Source: Pseudozyma flocculosa PF-1 (taxonomy: Eukaryota; Basidiomycota; Ustilaginomycetes; Ustilaginales; Ustilaginaceae). Taken from it: a stretch of 64,000 bases of DNA. The stretch lies in assembly GCF_000417875.1 (NCBI RefSeq), contig NW_006920873.1:363295-427294 (forward strand), in the 5' to 3' direction. The position numbers and the translations under genes were made by a program. The notes beneath the pieces were generated by a model. It was given only the letters and a program-made list of their open reading frames with translations, was not told the DNA's origin and ran no database searches. Below, one piece after another: positions 54,109 through 63,141 of this stretch; positions within the stretch are counted from its first letter, which is position 1; each line of letters starts with the position of its first letter.

Positions 54109-57100
54109 GCGGGCCCTCGGAGAACCGCTCGCCTCCTAGGACCGTATTACCCCTGTCGAGCGCAACCCTCAGTCATCCCGCCTCTCTTCCGCCGCGCCCG
54201 GCCTTCCAGCTCCTTCGACGTCCGCCGCTCTCCGATCCCAACAGCGCTCGTCAGCATGTTCCGACTGCGCTCGCTGAGCTCGACGAGCAGCGTCCTGACC
54301 TCGCCGCCATTCGCCGCCCGCAACGTCGTGACGTGACACCGGGCTTTGAGGACGTGTTCACGCCTCCACCGCCCGAGCATCCACTCCCAGTGCCGGCCCC
54401 AGTTCCGATTACCGCACCCGTTCCGGCACCTTTACCGCCCACAGTCCCAACGCCAGGCCCAGCTCAAAGTCCAGCGCCAAGTCACGCACCGAGTCCAAGC
54501 GCGAGGCCTGCGCCTTCCATCCCGCGCCGCCTTGCGCCGGCACCGGCTGCCGAGTCCGAGCCCAGGCCAGTAAGGGCCCAGGCGCCACAAGCACGAGAAG
54601 AGGAGAGGGGAGAGGTTACCGTGGGGACGCCAGAGCCGCTCGCGAGCGAGTCCGAGCGCGAGTCAGAGCGTCGCCACCGAGAGGAGCCGAGAGAGAGAGT
54701 TCCGCCCGACCAGCAGCAACAAGCCGTCATCGTTCAACCGCAACCGTCGCGCCGCCAGCGTCGTCGCATCAAAGCGCTCATCGATTTCCGCGCCATGGAG
54801 CAAGCAGCGCTCCGCGGCAAAACCACGCCGTTCGCGGTCTACGCAGAGGTCCTCAACGAGTCGACGGGTCATGTCACGGCCACCGACGCAGAGCTCGACG
54901 ACGGCGCCATGATGAACGTCGCCTCCTATGACTTCCTCGGTGCCTACGGACCCGTCACGCTCCGCCCAAGCAACGTTTACGCCAAGCTCGGCAACGGCAA
55001 GGTCGTCAAGTCAGACGGCAGCGTCGAGCTCACAGTTTGCGTCGGCAACAAGCAGGACCTTTCACGCACCGTCAAGCAGTCCTTCGAGGTGCTACGAGGT
55101 TACCCCGGCGCGCTGCTCTTTGGCAAGCCTTGGAAAGCCGAAATCGGGATGATTCATTTCTACCGACTTGAGCTCGCCTTCATTCCGATGCCGGACAAGA
55201 CGACCGACGGCAGACGATGGATCCGACTGGAGAGCGAGCGCCAGGCGTACATGCCGGGTCTGCCAGAGACGCCGCTCGACGCTCTCCGTCTGACCGAGGA
55301 TGCCATGGACGCCAACGTTGAGGAACTCGAGTTGCTCGCCCTGCACGGGCTTGACCGCTGTTCCACCGCACCGCCGCCCGCGATCGAAGGAGACCTTGAC
55401 GCAGCCCTCCCGCTGTATGACAAGACAGACGAGATTGAGATCCCGCTCGAAGACGATGTTGAGCTAGGGGAGAGTGAAGAGTCAGCCGACGCCACTGCCT
55501 CCGCCGCATCCCTGTACACCGTCCAGCCCGCGGAAACGCCCGTCGACCCGGAGGAGTTGCAACGTCTTCAACAGCTCTACCCGTCGACCAACGACGATGC
55601 GGATTACCTTGCGGAGCGTCAGCGCTACCGAGATCGCTTCCAGCCCTTCCGTCTTAGCGGCCGACCGGACGACGACAGTGATGAACGAGCGCAACGAGTC
55701 GCCGACACCATAGCTGCCCGCTTCGGCAGCGTCGGCACTCCAGCTGAGCGTGAGCACTTCAAGGCGCTCCTCAAGGCCAAGCACCTCGCCTTCGCGGAGT
55801 CACTCGCCGACTGCAAGCAGAACCGCGCCGTCGTCTGCGATCCCAAGCTCACCGCCGAGCCGCCGCCGACGACGCATCGAGGCCGCCAGCAGCCGCTCTC
55901 TCCGCCGCAACAGGAGTTCTTCAATAAGATCGTCGACGAATATATGGCGAACAACATCATGCGCTACATCGCTGAAGACGAGGTCAGCGTCGTATCCGAG
56001 ACGCGCATAGTGCCGAAGCCATCGTCGGAGTACCCTCCCGTCTCTCTCGAGGTGCTCAAGCAGATCGTCAACTCTGCATTGAAGAAGGCCGGCCTCGAAC
56101 ACGATCCGACGATCCCCGAGCCAGATCCAGCCGCCCTCGCTCGCCCACCGCCCGCCGAGAAGAAGTGGCGCCTTGTCACCAATTACGCCGGAGTCAACAA
56201 GTACATGCGCGACAAGTCCTTCTACCCAGGCGACATGGACGTCAAGATGGGCAAGCTCTCGGGCAAGCGCTACGTCTTTAAGGTGGATGGCTGTTCCGCC
56301 TTCTTCGTGGCGCTTCTCTCCGCCTGCGGCATGCTGCTCTCAACGACCTGGGTGCCTGGCCGTGGCTACGTCGTTTACATGGTCATGCCCTTCGGCTTTA
56401 AGATCTCGCCGTCCGTTTTCAACCGCTTCATCGTCGAGGCGTTCGGCGACATCTTCGACTGCGACACGACCTGGTGGATGGACGACAGCGGTGGCGGCAA
56501 GCAGAGCTACGGCGACTTTTACGAGTTCAATCGACTGTTTCTCGACCGCTGCATCGACGTCGGCTTTACTCTCTCGGTTAAGAAGTGCTCCTACTTCCAC
56601 GAGGAGGTCCAGTTTTGCGGCCACATTGTCGGCCAGCACGGTATCCGAGTCGATCCCGAGCGCCTTCGCGCCATCGTCGACTGGCCTAAGCCTTCTACGG
56701 TACGCGAGCTCATGCAGTTCCGCGGCACAGCTTCGTATCTGCGCAGCAAGGTGCCCGACTTCGCCAAGCACTTTGCACCGCTCGACGAGCTCACCCGCAA
56801 CGTCGATGACTACGATAGGTCTCTCGATGACCTCTGGGGCCCTCGCCACGATGCCGCGTTCCTGCAAGTCAAGCAACAGCTCGTCAACTGTCGCGTCGTC
56901 CGCGAGCCGCGTTACGATGGCCGCCCGTTCTTTGTGCACTCGGACTGGAGCGGCGAAGGCATCGGTGCCGTTCTGCTGCAAGAGTACCTCGTCCAACAAG
57001 ATCCAGCCACGAAGCGGTGGGACGCCATCGAGGACACTGAGATCCATGAGCCGCTCGACGAGACTGCGGCGTCGACCGCCGACAAGCCCAAGGTCAAGCG

Positions 57101-58853
57101 CGTCATCTTTCCGCTCGCATACGCCAGCAAGCGCAACACAGAGCGAGAGCAACGATACCCGGCGCATCTCGGAGAGCTCGTGGCAGCGAAGTTCGCCCTG
57201 GACAAGTTTGCGCCGTATACGTTTGGTCAGCCTATCGTCCTCGTTACCGACTGCCAAGCCCTCAAGCAGATTCTCGACTCGGATCGCTTCCCGAATGCGC
57301 ACGCCCGCTGGCGCGAGGAGCTGCTCCGCCACGACATCATCCGCGTCGAGCATGTCTCTGGCCGAAGCCACCAGCTCGCTCACGGCCTCAGCCACCGGCC
57401 ACCCGCTGCTTCCGATGACCCGCCCGAGCCCGTCGAGACTACGGACTGCGAACTGCTGTCGCTGTCGCTCAAGACGCTACCCAAGGTCCCTCGAGACGAC
57501 GAGTACTTGCGCATCGACGAGACCGCGGAGCGCCTGCTCAAGCGCTTTGAAGGGGACGAGCTCGAGGCTACCGTACGATTCCTCCTGCTCCTCGAGATGC
57601 CCGAGGACCGAGTGACCCGCGACCGACTCCGGCGCCAACGCCTCTACTTCGTCAAGGACGGCCAACTTTGGTACCGCTCGGCACTCTGGCCGCTCCGCGT
57701 TGTATCGCGGAAGGAGGGCCGCGACATCCTGCGCCAAGTGCACGATCGAGAGGGTCATTACGGCCGTGCCACCATCCTCACCAAGCTACGCCTCCAACAG
57801 CGCCTCACCTGGCCGCGCCTTGTCCACGACGTCGCCGAGTTCGTCAAGCGCTGCCAGACGTGCCAGCAGTTCGGACCGACAGAAGGGACCACACTCAGTC
57901 CCGTCGTCGTCATCTCGCCGATGGAGACGTGGGCCGCCGACTTCGTCTCACTCCCGCTGTCACACGGCATCAACAAGCTACTTGTGGTCATCGACTACTT
58001 CTCGCGCTTTACGTGGGCGTTCCCGGTCCGCAGCGCCACCGGCAAGGAGGTCGTCAAAGCGCTCGCGTCGCTACGCAAGGCGCTCGGACACCTGCCGCAC
58101 ACGCTCGTGACCGACGGTGGCTCTCATTTCGACTGTCAAGAGGTCGCGGTCTACCTCGAAAGCGTCGGCACACTGCATCACATCACGCCAGCGTACGCTC
58201 CATGGGTCAACGGTATGGTCGAGCGCGCCAACCGCTCCATCCTCGACGAGATCAAGAAGCTGTCCGCGCCAACAGAGGTCCCTATCGGCGAGACCGCATC
58301 CGCCCAGTGGCTACCGCACCTCGATGACGCACTCCGAGCCGTCAACAGGCACCCGATGAAGGAGCTGGCCGACCATTCGCCCTTGCAGCTACATTACGGG
58401 CTGACGCGCTATCCGCGCGAAGACCTCGTCGCTGCGACCATCGAGCCCACCGTTGACCAGCGCCAACTGGCCCGCGCGTTTGTTGATGCAGATCGTGAGC
58501 GCGCCCAGATCCGTCACCTCGGCAGCCAAGACCGCCAGTTACGCACGTCAGCGCCGCGACGCGAGCCTGAGGAGTTCAAAGAGGGAGATCTCGTCCTCAA
58601 GTACGAAAGCCGCTTGCGCTCGACCTACGCTACCGCCGCCAAGCTCGCGCCGCGCTGGACAGGCCCATACGTCATCGAGGCCAAGTTCCGCAAGTCGTAC
58701 CGCATCCGACTCGTTGCCGATCCAGCCCACATCGAGCGAGCCCATCGCCGACGCCTCAAACGTTTTTGGCCGGCGCTTCCCGAGAACGACGCAGACCTCG
58801 ACGCTCTCGATGCCACTCTCGATGAGGCCACCGACGACGAGGCCCTGTCGTGA
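54099..58853 (+). CDS. pol: Pol polyprotein of element B (PR-RT-RH-IN), about 1584 aa after the frameshift
   Basis: Intact and presumably made as Gag-Pol by -1 frameshifting. A Pro-rich linker precedes the protease (DDGA, Asp codons at 54897 and 54900). RT has FKVDGCSAFF, MPFGFKISPSVFNR and WMDD at 56475-56486. RNase H has DWSGEGIGAVLLQE, HLGELVAAKFAL and VTDCQALKQI. The integrase zinc finger is HDREGHYGRAT ... CQTCQQFG. The catalytic triad is D (57939), D (58113) and E (58221), a D,D(35)E spacing, in WAADFV, VTDGGSHF and NGMVERANR. The C-terminal part has a GPY/F-like LAPRWTGPYVIEAKF. No chromodomain is visible after it, only an acidic tail. Confidence 0.95.
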   Translation, partial: GKLSGPSENRSPPRTVLPLSSATLSHPASLPPRPAFQLLRRPPLSDPNSARQHVPTALAELDEQRPDLAAIRRPQRRDVTPGFEDVFTPPPPEHPLPVPAPVPITAPVPAPLPPTVPTPGPAQSPAPSHAPSPSARPAPSIPRRLAPAPAAESEPRPVRAQAPQAREEERGEVTVGTPEPLASESERESERRHREEPRERVPPDQQQQAVIVQPQPSRRQRRRIKALIDFRAMEQAALRGKTTPFAVYAEVLNESTGHVTATDAELDDGAMMNVASYDFLGAYGPVTLRPSNVYAKLGNGKVVKSDGSVELTVCVGNKQDLSRTVKQSFEVLRGYPGALLFGKPWKAEIGMIHFYRLELAFIPMPDKTTDGRRWIRLESERQAYMPGLPETPLDALRLTEDAMDANVEELELLALHGLDRCSTAPPPAIEGDLDAALPLYDKTDEIEIPLEDDVELGESEESADATASAASLYTVQPAETPVDPEELQRLQQLYPSTNDDADYLAERQRYRDRFQPFRLSGRPDDDSDERAQRVADTIAARFGSVGTPAEREHFKALLKAKHLAFAESLADCKQNRAVVCDPKLTAEPPPTTHRGRQQPLSPPQQEFFNKIVDEYMANNIMRYIAEDEVSVVSETRIVPKPSSEYPPVSLEVLKQIVNSALKKAGLEHDPTIPEPDPAALARPPPAEKKWRLVTNYAGVNKYMRDKSFYPGDMDVKMGKLSGKRYVFKVDGCSAFFVALLSACGMLLSTTWVPGRGYVVYMVMPFGFKISPSVFNRFIVEAFGDIFDCDTTWWMDDSGGGKQSYGDFYEFNRLFLDRCIDVGFTLSVKKCSYFHEEVQFCGHIVGQHGIRVDPERLRAIVDWPKPSTVRELMQFRGTASYLRSKVPDFAKHFAPLDELTRNVDDYDRSLDDLWGPRHDAAFLQVKQQLVNCRVVREPRYDGRPFFVHSDWSGEGIGAVLLQEYLVQQDPATKRWDAIEDTEIHEPLDETAASTADKPKVKRVIFPLAYASKRNTEREQRYPAHLGELVAAKFALDKFAPYTFGQPIVLVTDCQALKQILDSDRFPNAHARWREELLRHDIIRVEHVSGRSHQLAHGLSHRPPAASDDPPEPVETTDCELLSLSLKTLPKVPRDDEYLRIDETAERLLKRFEGDELEATVRFLLLLEMPEDRVTRDRLRRQRLYFVKDGQLWYRSALWPLRVVSRKEGRDILRQVHDREGHYGRATILTKLRLQQRLTWPRLVHDVAEFVKRCQTCQQFGPTEGTTLSPVVVISPMETWAADFVSLPLSHGINKLLVVIDYFSRFTWAFPVRSATGKEVVKALASLRKALGHLPHTLVTDGGSHFDCQEVAVYLESVGTLHHITPAYAPWVNGMVERANRSILDEIKKLSAPTEVPIGETASAQWLPHLDDALRAVNRHPMKELADHSPLQLHYGLTRYPREDLVAATIEPTVDQRQLARAFVDADRERAQIRHLGSQDRQLRTSAPRREPEEFKEGDLVLKYESRLRSTYATAAKLAPRWTGPYVIEAKFRKSYRIRLVADPAHIERAHRRRLKRFWPALPENDADLDALDATLDEATDDEALS

Positions 58854-58989
58854 TCCCGAGCCTCCACATGTTCCAACGATTCGGATCCGATTCCAGTTCC
58901 GAGTTCCGTTTCCTCCGTTCTGCTCCCGCCACATCCCCGCTCCAATTCCGTCACCGCTCCAGTCTCAGCATTTCCCGCCCGAGAGTTTC

Positions 58990-59021
58990 GGCTCCGGGAC
59001 GGAGCCTTTTCGGGTTGGGGG
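58990..59021 (+). promoter_or_regulatory. hairpin and polypurine tract before 3' LTR of element B
   Basis: GGCTCC-GGGAC-GGAGCC forms a 6-bp stem at 58990-59006, followed by TTTTC and the purine-rich GGGTTGGGGG (59012-59021), three bases before the LTR. The same arrangement is found in element A. The tract is the likely plus-strand primer. Confidence 0.6.
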
Positions 59022-59024
59022 CTC

Positions 59025-59170
59025 TGCCAACGGCTCCGAGGCGCGTCTAGCATTTTTCTTTTTCCGACTTCCGAGCCCCACCTGTATTTTAGCCTCGCGC
59101 GCGCGCGCATCCCCCCTGCCAGCATACCACCACCTTCCGATTCCAGCTCTCGCCCGTTGGTCCGTTTGCA
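59025..59170 (+). repeat. 3' LTR of element B (146 bp)
   Basis: Identical to the 5' LTR at 51743-51888 on direct reading. Followed at once by the GCGC duplication and the resumed pol of element A. Confidence 0.95.
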
Positions 59171-59174
59171 GCGC

Positions 59175-60277
59175 ACAACCGAGAGGGCCATTACGGCCGT
59201 GCCACCATCCTCGCCAAGCTCCGCCTCCAACAGCGTCTCACCTGGCCCCGTCTCGTTCACGACGTCGCCGACTTCGTCAAGCGATGCCAGACGTGTCAGC
59301 AGTTTGGCCCAAGCGAGGGTACGACGCTCAGTCCCGTCGTTGTGATTTCGCCGATGGAAACATGGGCCGCCGACTTCGTCTCGCTGCCGACCTCTCACGG
59401 CATCAGCAAGCTCTTGGTCATCATCGACTACTTTTCGCGCTTCACTTGGGCGTTTCTGGTGCGCGCCACGACTGGAAAGGAGGTTGTCAAAGCGCTCGCG
59501 TCGCTACGCAAGGCGCTCGGACACCTGCCGCACACGCTCGTGACCGACGGAGGTTCCCATTTCGACTGTCAAGAGGTCGCGATCTACCTTGAGAGCGTCG
59601 GCACCCTGCACCACATCACGCCGGCATACGCCCCATGGGTCAACGGCATGGTTGAGCGCGCCAACCGCTCCCTCCTCGACAAGTTGAAGAAGCTGTCCGC
59701 CCCCGCCGAGATTCCAACGAGCAAGACCGCACCCGCGCAGTGGCTCTCAAATCTCGACGAAGCTCTCCGCGCCATCAACCGGCACCCTATGAAAGAGCTC
59801 GCCGATCTCTCACCGCTCCAGCTGCACTACGGCCTCACGCGCTATCCGCGCGAGGATCTTGTTGCCGCGACCATCGAGCCTACCATCGACCAGCGACAGC
59901 TGGCACGCGCATTCGTCGACGCCGACCGCGAGCGAGCACAGCTCCGCCATCTCGGCAGTCAAGATCGGCAGCTGCGCACATCTGCACCTTGACGAGAGCC
60001 CGAGGACTTCCGAGAAGGGGATCTGGTCCTCAAGTACAAAATTCGTTTGCGCTCGACCTACGCTACCGCCGCTAAGCTCGCGCCGCGCTGGACAGGCCCA
60101 TACGTTGTCGAGGCTAAGTTCCGCCGATCGTACCGTATCCGGCTCCTTGCCGACACTACGCACATTGAGCAAGCCCACCGACGCCGTCTCAAGCGCTTTT
60201 GGCCAGCCCTTCTGGACGACGATGCCGACCTCGACTCCACCCACGACGAGACCAACGATGAGTCTCCCGAGCTCTAG
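59175..60277 (+). pseudogene. pol: Pol of element A, C-terminal part (integrase), with nonsense codon
   Basis: Resumes with the integrase zinc-finger region (HNREGHYGRAT) exactly where the first part stops, once one copy of the GCGC duplication is removed. The catalytic D, D and E residues are present (WAADFV, VTDGGSHF, NGMVERANR). A TGA at 59990-59992 replaces the Arg codon found in element B after LRTSAP, probably a C to T change from CGA. The frame then continues with the GPY/F-like PRWTGPYVVEAKF to a TAG at 60275-60277. Confidence 0.92.
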
Positions 60278-60391
60278 CCGCCCTCCACATGATTCGTCGT
60301 TTCGGTTCCGATTCCAGTTCCGAGTTCCGTCTCCGTTTTGTCCTTCCCATCCCCGTCACCGTAGCCAGCACTCTTCCCGCCCGAGAGCTTC

Positions 60392-60423
60392 GGCTCCGGG
60401 ACGGAGCCTTTTCGGGTTGGGGG
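60392..60423 (+). promoter_or_regulatory. hairpin and polypurine tract before 3' LTR of element A
   Basis: GGCTCC-GGGAC-GGAGCC at 60392-60408 and GGGTTGGGGG at 60414-60423, the same as in element B although sequence further upstream has diverged. That conservation argues for function. Confidence 0.6.
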
Positions 60424-60426
60424 CTC

Positions 60427-60573
60427 TGCCAACGGCTCCGAAGCGCGTCTGGCATTTTTCCTTCTCCAACTTCCGAGCCCCACCTGTATTTTAGTCTCGC
60501 GCGCGCGCATCCCCCCCCTGCCAGCACACCACCACCTCCCGAATCCAGCTCTCGCCCATTTGGCTTGTTTGCA
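60427..60573 (+). repeat. 3' LTR of element A (147 bp)
   Basis: Differs from the 5' LTR by T to C in the CCTTTTCC stretch, G to A in CCCGTTTGG, and loss of one CG unit in the alternating run. Followed by the ACGG duplication. Confidence 0.93.
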
Positions 60574-60577
60574 ACGG

Positions 60578-61497
60578 TGGCGTCCCACCTCGGAGCAACG
60601 CCCTGGGATGACAATGGAGGACAACGGGACAATAGGGGCCTTTTCTGATTGGTCGAGGCAGGGATGCCTCGGCGCCGTAGGTAGACAGTATATAGCCTAG
60701 TCCTACTCCGCGTCGGTAGACTGGATGCCCCTCATCCAGTCTAGTCAATACCAGTCCTCACCGCTTGCTCGTCTTCCATCGACGTGAGAGCCCGAGGCTA
60801 CCGTTGTCTAGCAATTGCGATGTCTATCGACAGATCACCACGCCAGCTCACTTCCGTAGTCCTCCTTGACCGTGGACGCCTGCCAACGGTGCTCACAGTC
60901 GCCCTCGGTATCAACCCGCCGTTCCCGAACCTCGCTCGCGCCTCTGACGGGAGCACCGAAGCGATCGCCCTCCGACGCGCAGAGACTTCTCCGCCCCTCG
61001 GACAATCTTCTGCGCACCGCTAGGTCGACCGTTACACATCACCATGGCCAGCCATCCTCTTGCTGCTGCATTGTTTGGCTCAAGGGCATCTGACAAGCTT
61101 GCCTGCTTTTTGGTGCTTGCAAGCGCAGCAGCAACAGATGCAGGCAGACCAGGCATGTTTTGCCATCTATCAGGTGCTGTCCTGGGTTGCACAGACAGCT
61201 GCAAGTGCCAGCAGCCTGTTTTGCAGGGGCATCTGCTGGCAGTGCTGCCGCCTTGATGCACTTGAAGCCGGATGACCAATCAGCATGGCTGCTGAAAGGG
61301 AGCCGGTTGCTGAAGCCGTTGCGACCGCTTCCTTCTGAGAGCAAGCCAGCTGTCCTCTTAGCAAGCTTGAGAAGGATGCGGCTGTCAAGAGCTTTGAGGA
61401 TGTGGACAAAGGCGTGTGTTAAGCCCTAGGGGTCTTGCTAACCGTAGGTAGGCCTAAGGCAGCGTGGTGTACCAGGAGAGGTTGAGGGAGACAGTAG
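60578..61497. other. transposon flank with TATA-like box and perfect hairpin, no clear gene
   Basis: TATATA lies at 60689-60694. About 25 bp on, TAGACTGGATG (60717-60727) and CATCCAGTCTA (60733-60743) form a perfect 11-bp inverted repeat with a 5-nt loop. A 67-codon frame from the ATG at 60820 has no recognisable domain. From about 61060 to 61360 the sequence is CpG-poor. A possible decayed frame begins with ATG near 61290 and contains an early TGA. The TATA box and hairpin could belong to a solo LTR, but I cannot fix its borders. Confidence 0.4.
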
Positions 61498-61816
61498 TGT
61501 CAGGCCGCACCTCGGCTGACGTCTGCGGGGCGGCCCGAGTCCCGAGGCCAGGGCCGCGCCCTTGGGGCCGAGCGGCAATTGCCACAGTTGGCCATGCGGC
61601 AGGAGGAAAAGATCCGAGGCTGCCAGTATAAATACTGCAGGACGGCGAGGAGGCCCTCGGAAGGCTCCTCGTCGAATGTACTATATCCTCTTCTCACTGG
61701 AGACTGGTACAGCATCGATATCCCACTCCTCCTCATCCCTGACCTCTCCGCACAAGCCCTACACCGTCCTTGGCCGCCCGCGGTATCCCAGGACCCCAAG
61801 GGCATAACACATAACA
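61498..61816 (+). repeat. possible copia-type LTR relic
   Basis: A purine-rich tract (about 61475-61495) is followed by TGTCAGGCCG. A TATAAATA box is at 61627-61634, and the stretch ends in a repeated CATAACA (61803-61809 and 61810-61816), giving the TGT...ACA ends usual for copia LTRs. I found no partner LTR or target duplication, so this is tentative. Confidence 0.3.
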
Positions 61817-61995
61817 CTGCGGTGCAGCCCTGGAGAGGGCCAGGGGCAGGGAGGGAGCCCAAGGCCAGGCAAGCATCCCCCAGGTCTGCCCACGTTGCGT
61901 GGCAGGACCTCTCCAGAGGCTGTGACGGCCAATGGCAAGCAGCCAGCCTGGAGATCTCGAGACAAGTGAGGCCAGCTTAGTCCAGCGGCTTTCCA

Positions 61996-62101
61996 GTTTG
62001 CGTGGCGCAGTGGCAGCGCGCATCCCTTACGACTCCGAGGCTGGGCACCTCCCTCCTTGGTCTGAACGGATTAGGTTGTTGGTTTGAGCCCTGGCCGCTG
62101 C
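61996..62101 (+). pseudogene. decayed intron-containing tRNA gene, possibly Val(TAC)
   Basis: Acceptor arm GTTTGCG is followed by an A box TGGCGCAGTGGC and a perfect 4-bp D stem (GCGC/GCGC). The anticodon loop would be C-T-TAC-G, interrupted after position 37 by a 35-nt intron (62032-62066). The 3' part GGATTAGGTTGTTGGTTTGAG matches the intact tRNA 3' half at 63142 except for C to T at three CpG sites and more changes beyond. The T stem and acceptor stem no longer pair, so it is a relic. Confidence 0.45.
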
Positions 62102-62248
62102 TGCCGCTTGCACCTCTGTGCCGCATGTGCGAGACAAGTGAATTGCGAGTGAGATGGATGTCGGATGGGAAGGAAAAAGAGGCACGGCGCGCAGGGAAAA
62201 AGGGCGCGCGCGGCACGCTCGGAGCCGAAGCCGCGCGACAACCTCATA

Positions 62249-63135
62249 NNNNNNNNNNNNNNNNNNNNNNNNNNNNNNNNNNNNNNNNNNNNNNNNNNNN
62301 NNNNNNNNNNNNNNNNNNNNNNNNNNNNNNNNNNNNNNNNNNNNNNNNNNNNNNNNNNNNNNNNNNNNNNNNNNNNNNNNNNNNNNNNNNNNNNNNNNNN
62401 NNNNNNNNNNNNNNNNNNNNNNNNNNNNNNNNNNNNNNNNNNNNNNNNNNNNNNNNNNNNNNNNNNNNNNNNNNNNNNNNNNNNNNNNNNNNNNNNNNNN
62501 NNNNNNNNNNNNNNNNNNNNNNNNNNNNNNNNNNNNNNNNNNNNNNNNNNNNNNNNNNNNNNNNNNNNNNNNNNNNNNNNNNNNNNNNNNNNNNNNNNNN
62601 NNNNNNNNNNNNNNNNNNNNNNNNNNNNNNNNNNNNNNNNNNNNNNNNNNNNNNNNNNNNNNNNNNNNNNNNNNNNNNNNNNNNNNNNNNNNNNNNNNNN
62701 NNNNNNNNNNNNNNNNNNNNNNNNNNNNNNNNNNNNNNNNNNNNNNNNNNNNNNNNNNNNNNNNNNNNNNNNNNNNNNNNNNNNNNNNNNNNNNNNNNNN
62801 NNNNNNNNNNNNNNNNNNNNNNNNNNNNNNNNNNNNNNNNNNNNNNNNNNNNNNNNNNNNNNNNNNNNNNNNNNNNNNNNNNNNNNNNNNNNNNNNNNNN
62901 NNNNNNNNNNNNNNNNNNNNNNNNNNNNNNNNNNNNNNNNNNNNNNNNNNNNNNNNNNNNNNNNNNNNNNNNNNNNNNNNNNNNNNNNNNNNNNNNNNNN
63001 NNNNNNNNNNNNNNNNNNNNNNNNNNNNNNNNNNNNNNNNNNNNNNNNNNNNNNNNNNNNNNNNNNNNNNNNNNNNNNNNNNNNNNNNNNNNNNNNNNNN
63101 NNNNNNNNNNNNNNNNNNNNNNNNNNNNNNNNNNN
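62249..63135. other. assembly gap (887 N)
   Basis: It lies between the tRNA relic and a tRNA 3' half that are related in sequence, so the gap probably reflects repeated sequence around tRNA genes. Frames crossing it are meaningless. Confidence 0.9.
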
Positions 63136-63141
63136 CCTGAA

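Larger units (their letters stand above)
51743..59170 (+). mobile_element. Ty3/gypsy LTR retrotransposon B, apparently intact, nested in A
   Basis: 7428 bp with 146-bp LTRs that I read as identical base for base, an open gag and an open -1 frame pol. It is flanked by the 4-bp duplication GCGC (51739-51742 and 59171-59174). It belongs to the same family as element A (same domain order and motifs, LTRs clearly alignable). Identical LTRs and open frames point to a recent insertion and possible activity. Confidence 0.96.
45691..60577 (+). mobile_element. Ty3/gypsy LTR retrotransposon A, split by element B
   Basis: Complete outer element: 5' LTR 45695-45843, gag, -1 frame pol, 3' LTR 60427-60573, flanked by the 4-bp duplication ACGG at 45691-45694 and 60574-60577. 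The domain order protease, RT, RNase H, integrase defines Ty3/gypsy. Without the insert it is about 7.4 kb. The LTRs differ by two substitutions and one dinucleotide indel. Pol is interrupted at 51742/59175 by element B and carries a nonsense codon near its end, so this copy cannot move on its own. Confidence 0.95.

Noticed and set aside
58600..58853. Chromodomain at the integrase C-terminus of element B
   Set aside because: After the GPY/F-like segment only an acidic tail of about 45 residues remains, with no aromatic cage residues of a chromodomain.
58453..59592. 379-codon frame running from pol of B through its 3' LTR into A
   Set aside because: It is out of frame with both pol genes and only joins shadow sequence across the LTR.
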